A stretch of 64,000 bases of DNA, from contig NC_089855.1 of the NCBI RefSeq assembly GCF_036373705.1, forward strand, positions 48,343,318 through 48,407,317. The letters are read 5' to 3'. How positions within the stretch are numbered: the first letter of the stretch is position 1; each line of letters starts with the position of its first letter. Source of the stretch: Amia ocellicauda. Lineage: Eukaryota > Chordata > Actinopteri > Amiiformes > Amiidae. The translations under genes and the position numbers were made by a program. Below are positions 11,190-22,945 of this stretch, piece by piece. Under the pieces are notes generated by a model that was not told where the DNA came from, did no database searches, and was given only the letters and a program-made list of their open reading frames with translations.

Positions 11190-12410
11190 CACTCACCTAA
11201 AGGATTATTAGGAACACCTGTTCAATTTCTCATTAATGCAATTATCTAACCAACCAATCACATGGCAGTTGCTTCAATGCATTTAGGGGTGTGGTCCTGG
11301 TCAAGACAATCTCCTGAACTCCAAACTGAATGTCTGAATGGGAAAGAAAGGTGATTTAAGCAATTTTGAGCGTGGCATGGTTGTTGGTGCCAGACGGGCC
11401 GGTCTGAGTATTTCACAATCTGCTCAGTTACTGGGATTTTCACGCACAACCATTTCTAGGGTTTACAAAGAATGGTGTGAAAAGGGAAAAACATCCAGTA
11501 TGCGGCAGTCCTGTGGGCGAAAATGCCTTGTTGATGCTAGAGGTCAGAGGAGAATGGGCCGACTGATTCAAGCTGATAGAAGAGCAACTTTGACTGAAAT
11601 AACCACTCGTTACAACCGAGGTATGCAGCAAAGCATTTGTGAAGCCACAACACGTACAACCTTGAGGCGGATGGGCTACAACAGCAGAAGACCCCACCGG
11701 GTACCACTCATCTCCACTACAAATAGGAAAAAGAGGCTACAATTTGCACAAGCTCACCAAAATTGGACAGTTGAAGACTGGAAACATGTGGCCTGGTCTG
11801 ATGAGTCTCGATTTCTGTTGAGACATTCAGATGGTAGAGTCAGAATTTGGCGTAAACAGAATGAGAACATGGATCCATCATGCCTTGTTACCACTGTGCA
11901 GGCTGGTGGTGGTGGTGTAATGGTGTGGGGGATGTTTTCTTGGCACACTTTAGGCCCCTTAGTGCCAATTGGGCATCGTTTAAATGCCACGGCCTACCTG
12001 AGCATTGTTTCTGACCATGTCCATCCCTTTATGACCACCATGTACCCATCCTCTGATGGCTACTTCCAGCAGGATAATGCACCTTGTCACAAAGGTCGAA
12101 TCATTTCAAATTGGTTTCTTGAACATGACAATGAGTTCACTGTACTAAACTGGCCCCCACAGTCACCAGATCTCAACCCAATAGAGCATCTTTGGGATGT
12201 GGTGGAACGGGAGCTTCGTGCCCTGGATGTGCATCCCACAAATCTCCATCAACTGCAAGATGCTATCCTATCAATATGGGCCAACATTTCTAAAGAATGC
12301 TTTCAGCACCTTGTTGAATCAATGCCAGGTAGAATTAAGGCAGTTCTGAAGGCGAAAGGGGGTCAAACACAGTATTAGTATGGTGTTCCTAATAATCCTT
12401 TAGGTGAGTG
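11190..12410 (+). mobile_element. intact Tc1/mariner (DD36E) transposon, copy 1
   Basis: The 1,221-bp element is bounded by perfect inverted repeats of 29 bp (beginning CACTCACCTAAAGG) and TA target duplications. It carries one uninterrupted transposase ORF. A second copy of the same length is at 26787-28007 on the other strand. It lies about 70 bp past the HMGXB4 poly(A) signal. Confidence 0.95.
11338..12378 (+). CDS. Tc1/mariner DD36E transposase, apparently intact
   Basis: The 346-residue cut-and-paste transposase would act on its own terminal repeats in the nucleus. The N-terminal half holds paired helix-turn-helix DNA-binding segments (about residues 5-110, with LSISQSAQLLGFSRTTISRV and a GRPR-like basic stretch). 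The catalytic triad is D155 (in WSDESRF), D246 (in QQDNAPCH) and E283 (in NPIEHLWD). The 36 residues between the last two give a DD36E spacing, unlike the DD34E of classical Tc1; this matches the group described as Incomer. No frameshift or stop is present, and the length equals that of the second copy. Whether it is expressed cannot be seen. Confidence 0.93.
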   Translation: MGKKGDLSNFERGMVVGARRAGLSISQSAQLLGFSRTTISRVYKEWCEKGKTSSMRQSCGRKCLVDARGQRRMGRLIQADRRATLTEITTRYNRGMQQSICEATTRTTLRRMGYNSRRPHRVPLISTTNRKKRLQFAQAHQNWTVEDWKHVAWSDESRFLLRHSDGRVRIWRKQNENMDPSCLVTTVQAGGGGVMVWGMFSWHTLGPLVPIGHRLNATAYLSIVSDHVHPFMTTMYPSSDGYFQQDNAPCHKGRIISNWFLEHDNEFTVLNWPPQSPDLNPIEHLWDVVERELRALDVHPTNLHQLQDAILSIWANISKECFQHLVESMPGRIKAVLKAKGGQTQY

Positions 12411-12422
12411 TATATACATATA

Positions 12423-12486
12423 CAGTTTAGTACAGTGAACTCATTGTCATGTTCAAGAAACCAATTTGAAATGATTCGACCTTTGT
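12423..12486 (-). mobile_element. 64-bp inverted internal fragment of the DD36E Tc1
   Basis: These 64 bp are the exact reverse complement of 12089-12152, inside the transposase gene of the adjacent element. They begin 12 bp beyond that element's right terminus, with TA-rich sequence on both sides. The fragment contains no terminal repeat, so it is not an independent insertion. Confidence 0.85.
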
Positions 12487-13439
12487 ATATATGGGTGTGT
12501 GTGTGTGCTGGGCAGTCTGTGTAGCACCAGTGATTGTTTGGCCCTCTGGACACTCTTCACAAGGGGGACTGAAGGGGTGGGCAGTGCAGGGGCAGCACAG
12601 GACGACGGCAGCATCATCCCTGAAGGAAAACACAGATCAACTTCTAAAAGAGCAGGTGATCGACCAGATCACACCCAGCACAGGAGAGAGACAGAATGAT
12701 GCTCCTGAAAACACATCCTGACTCGGCACAGACGGGCATTTGTGCTCTAAGCAAAGAGAAACAAAAGTCTCTTGTCCTGTAGCACGAGCGCCAGATGAAG
12801 CCGACAGTGCCCGTAAGTGCTGGGCTCCTCTGCCCTATTCCGTGCACGCCCTGCATGGGGGAAAGACACCACTGAACAAAACCAGACTGGATTTTATTAC
12901 AGCACAAAGTAAAATACTGTTTTATTGGTTTAAGTGTTTTACATTTTCAGATAATAAAAACATTCAACATTTTAATACTTATTTTAACAAATTTAATCAT
13001 CAATTCCTAAAATCACTTAAAAAAAAATTAAATTTAAAAGTGATTAATTCAAAACTCAAATGAACATGTGCATAAAACAAAACAAACTTGTGATTAAAGC
13101 AAAACTGCAAACCAACATAAAGGTCAAATACATTGAAAATAACTGTAAATGCATCAGACAAAGCAAAAAAACAAATAAAACCATAAAATAAAAACAAAAC
13201 CAAAACAATCTGATGCATTTAAAATTAAACCAAACGGCCAATGTATTTGACAAAATAAGAAAACAAAACAACCAAAAAAATACCCAAACAAAACAAGTGC
13301 ATTTAAAACTTATTCTTCAAAACCAATTAAAATTCATTTTTCAAATCATTTTTTTTTTTTAAATACAATAATTTGTTAAAAGTAGTTAAAAGATCTCAGA
13401 CTCGGGCTCCAGCAGGGGGAGATGGCCATCCCTGGAGCT
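12487..13439. other. unassigned, AT-rich spacer
   Basis: No gene recognised. From about 12890 to 13380 the sequence is strongly A-rich on the plus strand, with many AAACAAAAC-type runs. The short open frames there are low-complexity and unsupported. Confidence 0.3.
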
Positions 13440-14328
13440 GGGTCCCATCATGGGATCCTGAGCTCCCCCAGATCTTGTATTTGCCAGTTCTTAAAGGCTT
13501 CCTCCTTGCCCCTCTGATGGACCTCCAGATTGACATAGTCCCTAATTAGTACCATGCCCCTCCGCGCGATGACAATTGGGTCCAGCTCCTGCTTGTTGAA
13601 TAGGCAGATGTTCCGTCCCTCCCACAGGGCCTGCTTCACTGCGCAGACGACACGCCACCAGCACTTCAGGGTAGAAGATGTCAATCCCCTGGCTGGTCCA
13701 TACAGGATCTGCTGGACGGTCGCCCCGCACAGGAACGGCAAACCTGTGGAGGAACGGAGAAAACAGGAGCCAGACCCTGCAGGCGGAGGGGCAATCGCTA
13801 AAGATGTGAGCCTCCGTCTTCTTCCCCAGGCAACCCTTGTAGGGGCAGATGTCATAAGGGGCTAGGCCCCTTCTGTGCATGAACACTCGGGTGGGGAGAC
13901 ACCGACTCACAGCCATCCAGGAGACATCTTTCTGCGTATTTGTCAGGCAAACGTGTGTAGCGTTAGCCCAGATAAACCGGCAGGTTTCGGGAGGGAAATC
14001 TTCTATCCGGCTGGTCTCCTGGGTAGATCTCATCTGGCTACAGATGGTCTTATAATCCCAGGAGGCCAGCACGACTTTATGGAGGCCTACTTCGAGCGCA
14101 AAGGCTCGGAGCGCCCTGTAGAACGGCGGGGGATCCCACGAGTGCAGTAGTAGTGCAGTAACAGTGCAGGACAGGTACCCAGTCCAGGTGGGGGCTCCAG
14201 TACTGGCTGACTGCCAGCAGGTAGAGAGTGGCCCTGAGCACGCCTGGGGGGGGCGGTATCCCTGCTCCTGCACTGAGCACAGCAGTGACACCAGTGCCTG
14301 GAACAGAGCCGTCCCGGGAGCAGCCTGC

Positions 14329-14330
<2 letters not shown>
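13440..14330 (-). mobile_element. Tx1/L1-like LINE, ORF2 C-terminal remnant
   Basis: The minus strand encodes a C-terminal segment typical of fish Tx1-like ORF2. It has WMAVSRCLPTRVFMHRRGLA followed by a Cys/His cluster (CPYKGC, EAHIFSDCP), preceded by WDPPPFYRALRAF. The segment is 5'-truncated and frameshifted near its end. No reverse transcriptase core is present, so the copy is dead. A GA microsatellite (14330-14352) abuts the upstream edge. Confidence 0.6.
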
Positions 14331-14362
<32 letters not shown>

Positions 14363-14399
14363 ACATTTACACATGTACTGAATTATATTATAATACAAT

Positions 14400-14765
14400 G
14401 AGAGAAACACTGACACTGTGTTCAGTGTGCACTGTATAATGTAAAGTGTGCAGTATTCAATGTACAGTGTGCAGTATTCAGTGTGGTGTGCGCTGTTTGT
14501 GTAGTGTGCACTGTATAATGTGTAGTGTAAGTATTCGGTGTACAGTGTACAGTGTGTGTGCAGTATTCAGTGCACAGTGTGCAGTATCCTGACCTGTTGT
14601 GGTGCTGGTGAGACAGGTACAGTGTGCAGTGTGTGCAGTATTCAGTATTCAGTGTGCAGGATGCATTATCTTGACCTGTCGTGGTGCTGGTGAGACAGGC
14701 AGTGTGCAGTGTGTGCAGTATTCAGTGTGCATTGTGCAGTATCCTGACCTGTTGTGGTGCTGGTG
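14400..14765. repeat. degenerate tandem repeat (CAGTGTGCAGTATTCAGTG-like)
   Basis: Imperfect units of about 19-40 bp based on CAGTGTGCAGTATTCAGTG recur. A larger unit containing TATCCTGACCTGTTGTGGTGCTGG occurs three times, near 14586, 14668 and 14740. There is no coding content. Confidence 0.75.
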
Positions 14766-15139
14766 AGACACACAGGGTGAGCAGGCTGTACTCAGTGGCC
14801 CTCAGCCCTCCCTGCCTGGTGTGGGGCTCCTCTCCCAGCAGGGACGGCCACACTGACAATGCTCAGACCAGGCACACCAGCCCTCAACACACTCCACACG
14901 TCAGAAAGGTCTGCAGAGACACACACACACACACACACACACTCCCTCACTGTAGACACACAGCCCCTCACAGAGACTGACTGATGTACTGGTATACAGA
15001 GCTGCATTCAGTGTAACCCCCCTCACCGTTTTGAGTGGCCTCTGCAGTGTCCAGGATGTCCAGCAGACATAGATGCTGGACATAGCAGACATCCTCTGCA
15101 GGAACTCAGGGCAGGCAGTGTTCAGGAGGGGATTCCTGG

Positions 15140-15382
15140 ATCCACACAGAGGACAGAGACACAGTGTCCATAACACACAGAGAGCAGAGACACAGTGTCC
15201 ATAACACACAGAGAGCAGAGACACAGTGTCCATAACACACAGAGAGCAGAGACACAATGTCTATAACACACAGAGAGCAGAGACACAATGTCTACAACAC
15301 ACAGAGAGCAGAGACACAATGTCTACAACACACAGAGAGCAGAGACACAGTGTCCATAACACACAGAGAGCAGAGAGACACA
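15140..15382. repeat. 31-bp tandem repeat, about seven units
   Basis: Units of about 31 bp (core CACAGAGAGCAGAGACACA) follow each other with few substitutions; the variable positions are CAGTGTCCATAA versus CAATGTCTATAA/CTACAA. It reads as an ordinary minisatellite with no spacers. Open frames over it on both strands are repeat artefacts. Confidence 0.9.
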
Positions 15383-15384
15383 GT

Positions 15385-17320
15385 TACACCCGTTTTGCAA
15401 AAGCAAGTACAGGGGGCACTGCAGCTCTTTGCCACTCTTGTTGACCACGCTGTCATAGCTGTTTCTCTGGCGGGTCACACTGCTGTGGGGCCATGGGGCA
15501 TTTCCAAAGACATGGTTGTTTCCCTCTGTGGAGATGAAGTCAATCTCTTCGCCTGTTCTGGCGTTGAGATCTCCACAGATCAGCACACTGCCCAGTGTCT
15601 GGAAGTGTGCTGCCTCTGACTGCAGAGTGGGGCAGCTCTCAGGGTTGGAGTAGGGGGAGTCTGAGGAGGGGGATGTAGGCTGCACACAGGTATGTGTCAC
15701 AGTGGGCTGAGAACAGTGAGCCTTTAGTGCGTTTCTCCTCTTTTTACTGGGGTAATGAAGTGAACGAGCTCGTCTTTATACCATATGATGATCCCGCTGG
15801 AGTCTCGGCCTGCTTCACTGCAGGGTTCTTGCGGGACGGCACTATGAGCTGCCTGTATCCCACAGGACTGAGAGTGGACTCGTCTGCTCTGGTCCAGGTT
15901 TCATGCAGAATCATAATATCTACATTATTTAAACTATTTACAAAGTCTGTATTTGGGGTTGGCCCTGAATGTTCCAGCTGTTAATTACAAAATATCTAAT
16001 TTTGATTTTCCAAATGTTACCTTCAATGAGCCAAAATGTGAAATGTAATTACTTCGCTTTTAGCAGTTTTATTTTATTTTATTATTATAAATGGAAGACA
16101 TAATACTTGAGACGTGTTTATGTCATGAGTCTGGTGCAGATTGCGTTCAGCAGCTTCCTGATCTCACTCAGCTCAGAGCTGGCTGGCTGTGCTGTCCTGC
16201 TGCGTGTGGCAGCGTAGCTGTGCTGCAGTGCTGGGATGCATGTCTGCTGCTGCTGGCTGTGTGGGGGCCGGAAACTGCTGGCTGGGGGTCTCTGGGGGCC
16301 CTGGGTGGCTATTCAGTGTGGCCTCCTCTGTGTCCGGGGTCTCGTGCTGCTGCGGGGGTGTCCTCATCTGCAGCGGACATGGCACTCTCCCCAGAGCAGT
16401 GTCCTTCAGGCTGCGGGCAAAAAGTCTCATGCCATGCTGGTTGAGGTGCACGTGGTCGTACAGGTGCTGGGGGGAGAGGCTGTGGTGCTGGGCCAGGTGC
16501 ACGTTGGTCAGGGGGCCGCAGCCTCGGCACAGCTCTGTGTTGATGTGCTGGAGGGTGTGCACTGGTATGTCCTGTCTGGGCAGCAGCGTGGACATATTGA
16601 TCCTGGCGGCTGGGAACTGCATGGCGGCTCTTTCTGCCACCTGTGTCAGCGCCTTGGCCTCCCCTCCCTGCAGGGTTTGCTCAGGTTCTTCACTTCACTG
16701 AGTGAGGCTCTCTTCTTCATCTCCTGTGTCAGGCTATTCAGCTCTCCTTTCAGCTTCTCTCTGTCCTGCTGCAGCTCCTGTACACTTGCCCTGTGCTCGT
16801 TCCTGAGCTGCACCAGCTCATCTCTCAGCTGCTGCTCGCTGTCAGTTCCCTGAACTCAGTGAAGTCCCTCTCTAGCTGGGACAGGCACTCTTTGATGGTG
16901 CGAGTGCTGGGGGAGGGGGTGTTGTGGGGCTGTGGTGGGTCTCCCGTCTGGCTGGGGCTGTGTGAGCAGGGAGCTGCACTGATGTCATCTCATCGCTCTT
17001 CTCACCGGGAACTTTGATTTGGCTAAAGTTTGAAGAGACTCAGGTCAAATCTGTCCAGACTGCTCTCACTGCCTTGTATCAGCGCAGAGCCATTGTTGTA
17101 GACACTTATAGTCGGTATGATGTTGTCTGTGTCCAACTCATCCAGTACAGACAGCTTTCTCCCAGGGCCGATGTCTCTCCTGCGCACATGTGTGTAGTGC
17201 TGCAGGAATGCATCATGCCAGGCATCACACTGTGTGCTGTAGAAGATCAGGTTTGTCTTCACTTTGCTTTCTGTTGAGCTGAAATCAGCAGCAAGAGTCT
17301 CTGGAAATTTCCACAGCACA
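15385..17320 (-). mobile_element. LINE 5' portion: esterase-like ORF1 and APE endonuclease remnants
   Basis: Read on the minus strand from high to low coordinates. First comes a segment with ISVYNNGSALIQGSESSLDRF, a motif frequent in fish LINE ORF1 proteins. Next is an SGNH-esterase-like end (DHVHLNQHGMRLFARSLKD). Last is an apurinic-endonuclease piece (SVLICGDLNARTGEEIDFIS). Frameshifts and stops separate them and no reverse transcriptase is found, so the element is truncated and decayed. The clade is uncertain. Confidence 0.55.
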
Positions 17321-17419
17321 TTTACCTTGAAGTGTTTTGCCTGCCTCTCTTACACACTGGGGGGCTCCAGAGCTCTGCAGCTGGACATACATGCTGTTAC
17401 ACACACACACTTCTACTAT

Positions 17420-20154
17420 TATATACACTACCGGTCGAGATCACCTCAAATCTGGGCTTAATGAAGCCTTAATACAATTTGTTTTGCTTCCTATCTTTAA
17501 CTTTCAGAAACAAAAACCTGCTGTAGGTGCATTGTGCCAAACAGAAGCCTTCGGCCTGTCCTTAGCTTGTTGAATAGCTTCCCTAGAGTTGTCAAGACCA
17601 TTGCACATCGGGGACCTGCCACTGATGCACAGTACAATGTGTCCACCGCTTCCATAATGGTCAGTCTTGGGTTTGCCTGAGCCCAATGGACACTATGTAT
17701 TCCAGAGCTGCACAAACCAATTCCTCAAGAGCCCTTTCCCAAAAGTCTGTATAGGAAACTTTCTATCATTCATTCCATGGTGTTCAATTAAGCAAGCAAG
17801 TTTTTTGTTCAATTCATTTATTTAGAGATTTTGTATATAGAAAAAATAACTACCATGTTCAGACCAGAGTTCCTTTTAATTGAACAGCTTATTTGCTTCA
17901 TTGATCAATAATGAGTCCATGAGTTCCAGAGCTTTTCAGGTGGGGAGGCCAGGATGGGACGAAGATTGATTGTTGGGCGGCCAATGGTTTTGCCTAGATC
18001 GGGTAGTTCCCTTGTAAAAATGATGTCACTACTGTTACCATTACTATTTCTACTTCTAATAGCATTGCGCTATTTTAGCACGCAGGCGGGGCCTTATCAA
18101 ATAGAATCAAATGGAGGCAATGCGAATAACACTTGAGTTATAATGTATTATCTGGTGTGCTCATGAATGACATTCCAGAGCAGGATTGCTTTTGAAAAAA
18201 GATCTGAAGTTAGGTCATTCATTCAAAGTGTATATACCCTGCCCCCCCCCCTCCAAACAGGTGTGAACACAAATATTTAAATATCCAAGGTATTACTGAG
18301 GGGTAACAACTTTGCTCAGCTATAAAGATATGAAGCTACACATGTGGGTTGTGTTCAAATAAGATGAACGGGGATCTTTATCATGCTTATTTTTGGTATG
18401 GATTCCCTTCTCAGTGTTTGTGTATGTGTGTGTTTGTACAGTATATAAAACAATTCCAATCTTATCTGACCTTGGCTTGCATTTGAAAGTACTGAAGTGA
18501 AATTCAATTGATACTTTATTTTGAAGAGTTGAATATGATGGATTGTGTGTACCTCAAACCTGTAGATGACACATCAATGTTTTCTTGAAAATAATTTGAA
18601 TTGGATTCTTCCAAAGAGCGCAGTTGAAAGTACATGAAGAAAGCAAATGAGTATTTAATTCAAAGAATAGTTTAAATTAACACACATGACATAGGGATGA
18701 GTTAGTGACACTTTGTACGTTTAGCAATAAAGGAAATTGAGACAAATGTCATGAAACAGAGATGAAATACATTTCAATTAATAAGTACAAATATTTATAC
18801 TGGAGCTGTTTTTAATGTTTTATATAAACTTATGTTTTATATTAATAATAATATGCAGACCAAGCAAAGTAAATGTATTATGGTAGTAAAAACCACTTTG
18901 CAAGTTGTTCAGGGTATACCCTCTAGACATTCCTGTCAATAATAAAAGGATCAAACTGCAGAGAGAGAGAGAGGACCCACAGCTGTTTGTTAAGTCTGTT
19001 TGTGGACTTAAATTGCTCCCCAGACAGGCAGGAACTCTTTGTTAATGATTGATTGACAGTTGCCACAATACAATCCGTGGGATCGGACCTTTCCCAGTAT
19101 ATCAAAGGAAGACATCTGTTCTTTGGATCCCACACCTCTTCTGAGGAAGACAACCATGAACATTACGAGGGTCAGAAATCAGACCTCACGATAACACTCT
19201 GGGAAACCTGTGAATGACGTTGGTGGGGTTTCTGTCCCCCCAGCTCAACTGCTTGACTCTTTTGTTACCAAGAAACAGCACAGCTCTTTCTCAACAGCAG
19301 CTTTAAGTACCCTTTTGTCTAGCTGCCCCCAATTCACACCTAACTGGCTCCACCTGGCACAAATCACTTAACAGAATTCCTGCTAGTCCTTGACTAAATC
19401 ACATTTCCTTCAACCTATTTATTTTCATTATTTTATTAACTCAGCAGCTGAACTGAATTGACTTCAATTAAGGCAAACTACAGACAAGATTAACTTCAAT
19501 AAAGGCAGTTAAAAAAAATTAGCAATGCTAAGACTGTCTGAAACTAGGATGGCTGCCTCTCATCTGTACTGTCCTGTGTCTGTCTGTGTCAACTTGTAAA
19601 TACTTCTGTTTACTTCTTGGTCTCTTGAGCTCTGCACATGCACAGTATTTAAGCTTATAGCATTGGCACTTTGATCAGCATTATTAGCATCAGCATATGA
19701 CACGAGCATTCGAATGTCACTACCAGCTTTCCACAGGGTGAGACTGTGTTGCTGAGTTATTCTGTGGCTCCATGGCGCAATAACAGGGACAGACAGGCAG
19801 GAGGAAACTGGGACCCTTCGAGCACATTCTTGCCTCTTGTAACTGACTCACTGTGGGGTCTGTCATCTGTCGGTCAGCATAGTTTTTTAATGGCAGTAAT
19901 AAATAAACACATTGACACCCATAATCTGCCATTAAAGTCATAAACAGTAATCATATTATGTATTTATGTATTATTTATTCAAACATATACTGATATATTC
20001 ACATATTTGTATCATCTGCAATTCTGTTTAAAAATGTTCAAATCATTATTATTCAAATATAATCAATTATATTACATTATTTACAGTAATCTGTAACAGT
20101 GTGTGTCCAGACTGCTGTGCCCCTCATTTCCCAGACTCTGGTCCTCCTCGGTGC
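17420..20154. other. unassigned intergenic sequence
   Basis: No gene recognised in 2.7 kb. The sequence around 17420 (ATACACTACCGGTC) resembles the outer end of some Tc1 elements, but the remainder and a partner end are missing. The rest is AT-rich with only short, unsupported open frames. Confidence 0.3.
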
Positions 20155-22242
20155 TCACGGGGCTCCAGGCCTCTCCACAGTCTTCTCCTCAGAGCTGGAG
20201 GCCTCAGGCTGGGCTGCAGTCTCACCTGGGCTTCCCTCTGCAGCTGCTCCTCCACTCACTGCAACACAAGACAACACAACAGCACTGAGACACTGTCTGG
20301 ACACCACTGACACTGGACAGCACAGCACAGCAAGGGGCTCACAGTGTGGAGGCTCTGAAGACACAGCTCAGCTCTGTACTGCTGTGAGTGTAGAGCCAGA
20401 GAGACAGAGACTCAGAGAGACATCAGTAACTGCACTCACTGAATGGCAGGATGTTCTCTATGCTGTTCCTCCTCCTGACAGGCGGTGTGGATTCCTCCGT
20501 CTTCTTCCCCAGCTCCTCCAGTCGTCTCTCTCTTCTATCCTGCAGACTCTCCTCACTGACAAACACGTCTCCTCTGTTCTCTGCCACCATCTCCTCTATC
20601 TTGTCCAGCAGCTCTGTGACCTGAGTGCCGTTGCCCCTGTTCCTGTAGTTCAGAACATGATACCTGTTCCCACATTTCTCCACAAGCCACTGGAGCCCCT
20701 TGTCTCTCTCAATGTGCTGCTCAATGGTTGTGTCTCCCAGTCTCTCCCCCCAGGTGAACAGCACTATAGTGTGTCTCCAGACTCTCTCACTGAGGAGCTC
20801 CAGGTGTTCCTGCGCTGATCTTCTCTCTCTCTCTCTGAGACTGAACCCACAGGAATGACCAGCATGGTGCATTGACCACAGTGACCTGCCTCCCGGCCAC
20901 TTCCCCCTGTTCCTTCACACACTCCCCAATTAAACCCTTAGTCTGAAACGCCTCTCTGCCCAGGATGATGTTGCCTGCAATGCACTTCCCACTCCATCTC
21001 CTCCCCAGCAGCACAATCCTCAGCTCTGGGAGTCGCTGTGCCTCATGGGAAGCAGCCTGGAGCAGAGAAACAACACAGTTTATTGTTGTGATGGTGGGGG
21101 TGCTGTTCAGACACCTGGCCAGTACAGACCTGCTGTAGGATCTCAGTGTGACTCAGTGCTGCAGTCAGTCTGCTTTAGTCCCTGCAATAGTCTACAGGTG
21201 CTGATGTCTCTGTTTTTCTTTAAGGTGATGTCTGTGTTGTTCTCCTGGTCAGGATAAGCAGGGGGGTAGAAGCTGGGGGCTTTTTTACTGTCCCGTCTGT
21301 TACAAGTGAAAACTGTATTGAATTGGTGCGTGCTGGGGCATTACTCTCATGTGCAGTCTGTGTATATGTTTTGTGTTGTGCCGGTATACAACATAAATAG
21401 TAGCCTGTTTGCAGGTGGGGGCTTTAACCCCTTCCAGAACAACTATTCTCAGACACCCCACCCCTTGACAGCAGAGGCACATTTCAGACAAGAAGAACCA
21501 AGTGTGTCAGAGAGGAAGTCGGTATGAAGACAATACTGCCCAGCTGGAGCCCCCCTGCCTTCAGCTGCAAGGTGCTGTTGTTGTGTTCAGTGTCTGGTTC
21601 CTGCAGAACCGATCTGGTTTGACAGAGAGGAGGCAAACACAGGAATGTGGATTCCTGCCTCAACACTGACATACAGCAGGGGAAGAGACCAGCACAGTGC
21701 GTATCAGAGCTCATATTGCACGCACGGACCACTGTGTGAAACACAACTAGCTGTGTGAGGACAGGAGGGCCGAGGGGGGGTTTCTCTGTAGATAGAGAAG
21801 CTCTGAGGGGAAAGTGAAAGAGGATCCACAGCCCCTCCCTCAGTGCAGCCCAGTGAGATGCACCCTTTGCTGGGGCTGATAGAGACTGACTGAGCTACTG
21901 CACCAACACAGTGTGAGAGAAACACTGACCAGTACAGCACCAGTGTGAGAGAAACACAGACCCGTACAGCACCAGTGAGACAGACACTAATACAGACCAG
22001 TCCAGTATAAACGGAGAAGCTCACAGACGCCATCTCTCCTCTTCAGCGTCTCTCTGCTCTGAGAGGCAGCACTTCCTGCTCGGCTGCAGGTGGACAGATC
22101 TCTCACCTGGGGAATAGAGACGCCCAGACGCCCTGCAGGCTCTGCTGACGTGTTCCTGTGGGGTTGATGAGGAGGAGTGTCCTGACAGAGCAGAGGCTGC
22201 AGTCAGAGCACAGACGGCCTGCGGGTCGAGTCGCTGTTTCAT
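20155..22242 (-). pseudogene. GIMAP/AIG1-family GTPase, broken copy
   Basis: GIMAPs are AIG1-type GTPases, mostly expressed in lymphoid cells and attached to intracellular membranes. The main exon (20440-21056, minus) opens after a CTCCAG acceptor with PELRIVLLGRRWSGKCIAGN, a P-loop whose usual Ser/Thr after GK is Cys. It continues to VAGRQVTVVNAPCW, where the usual DTPG is altered. Then some 30-45 codons, including the CPPGPHAFLL-type block, are missing around a CT run at 20822-20836, and the frame shifts. The domain resumes with ERVWRHTIVLFTWGERLGD to KIEEMVAENRGD. A last exon (20155-20258) encodes an acidic tail ending RPGAP-stop. A possible first exon lies at about 22110-22242. Altered G1 and G3 motifs plus the deletion indicate a non-functional gene. 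Confidence 0.75.
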
Positions 22243-22945
22243 TGCCCAGGTTTGTGTCTCTTCTCTGTGCTCTGTGGCTCAGCTGTGTCTCTGTCAGTGT
22301 TGTGATTGTCTGTCAGCAGGTTCCCCTCCGCAGTGAGGAGATGAACACACAGCTCTTTGTTGTGAAGGCAGCTCTCATTGTCTGCTCCTGAGTGTGAAGC
22401 TGTCCAGTGTCTGAGTTGTTTCTGGCTGAGGGCCACTGAGGGACAATGTATGAGGCTCTTACTGTACAGGTCATATGTGTTTGTACACAGTTTGATTGTG
22501 AGACTGGATGACATAGGCAGAGCATCTGAACTCAGTGTTAAACTGCTGTGTGATGCTTGTGTTTAGTGTTCATTGTACCATTGTGAAATGGCTGGCAATG
22601 GGTGCCATCTAATGTTAGTATCAAAGGAGAGGTACAGCCATGAACATAACCACCAGGGCTGGAAAAGTTATGGTTGTGATATCGGTATTCAAAGTTGGGA
22701 TAATCGTCAAAACGTATTTCTGAGAAATGTGCTCATAACTCCAACAGAACAGCTTGCCAATTCTGAATAAAGCATGTGCCCTCTGTGAATAGAAACCTTA
22801 AAATAAAGGGGATGTTAATACAGTGAGGGCTTTACAGGGGGCTCCTTGAGGGACTCTTTTTGGTTTTGGGAAGAATACACACATCTGGTTTAAAGGCTTA
22901 AACTGGGTGTGTTGTGATATTAATATCAAATTAATAGCTTTGGAG

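Noticed and set aside
15140-15382. Regular 31-bp repeats, considered as a CRISPR-like array
   Set aside because: Units are contiguous with no unique spacers, and the setting is a vertebrate genome; this is a minisatellite.
17420-17440. Possible further Tc1 element (ATACACTACCGGTC)
   Set aside because: Only a short end-like word matches; no partner terminus or transposase was found nearby.
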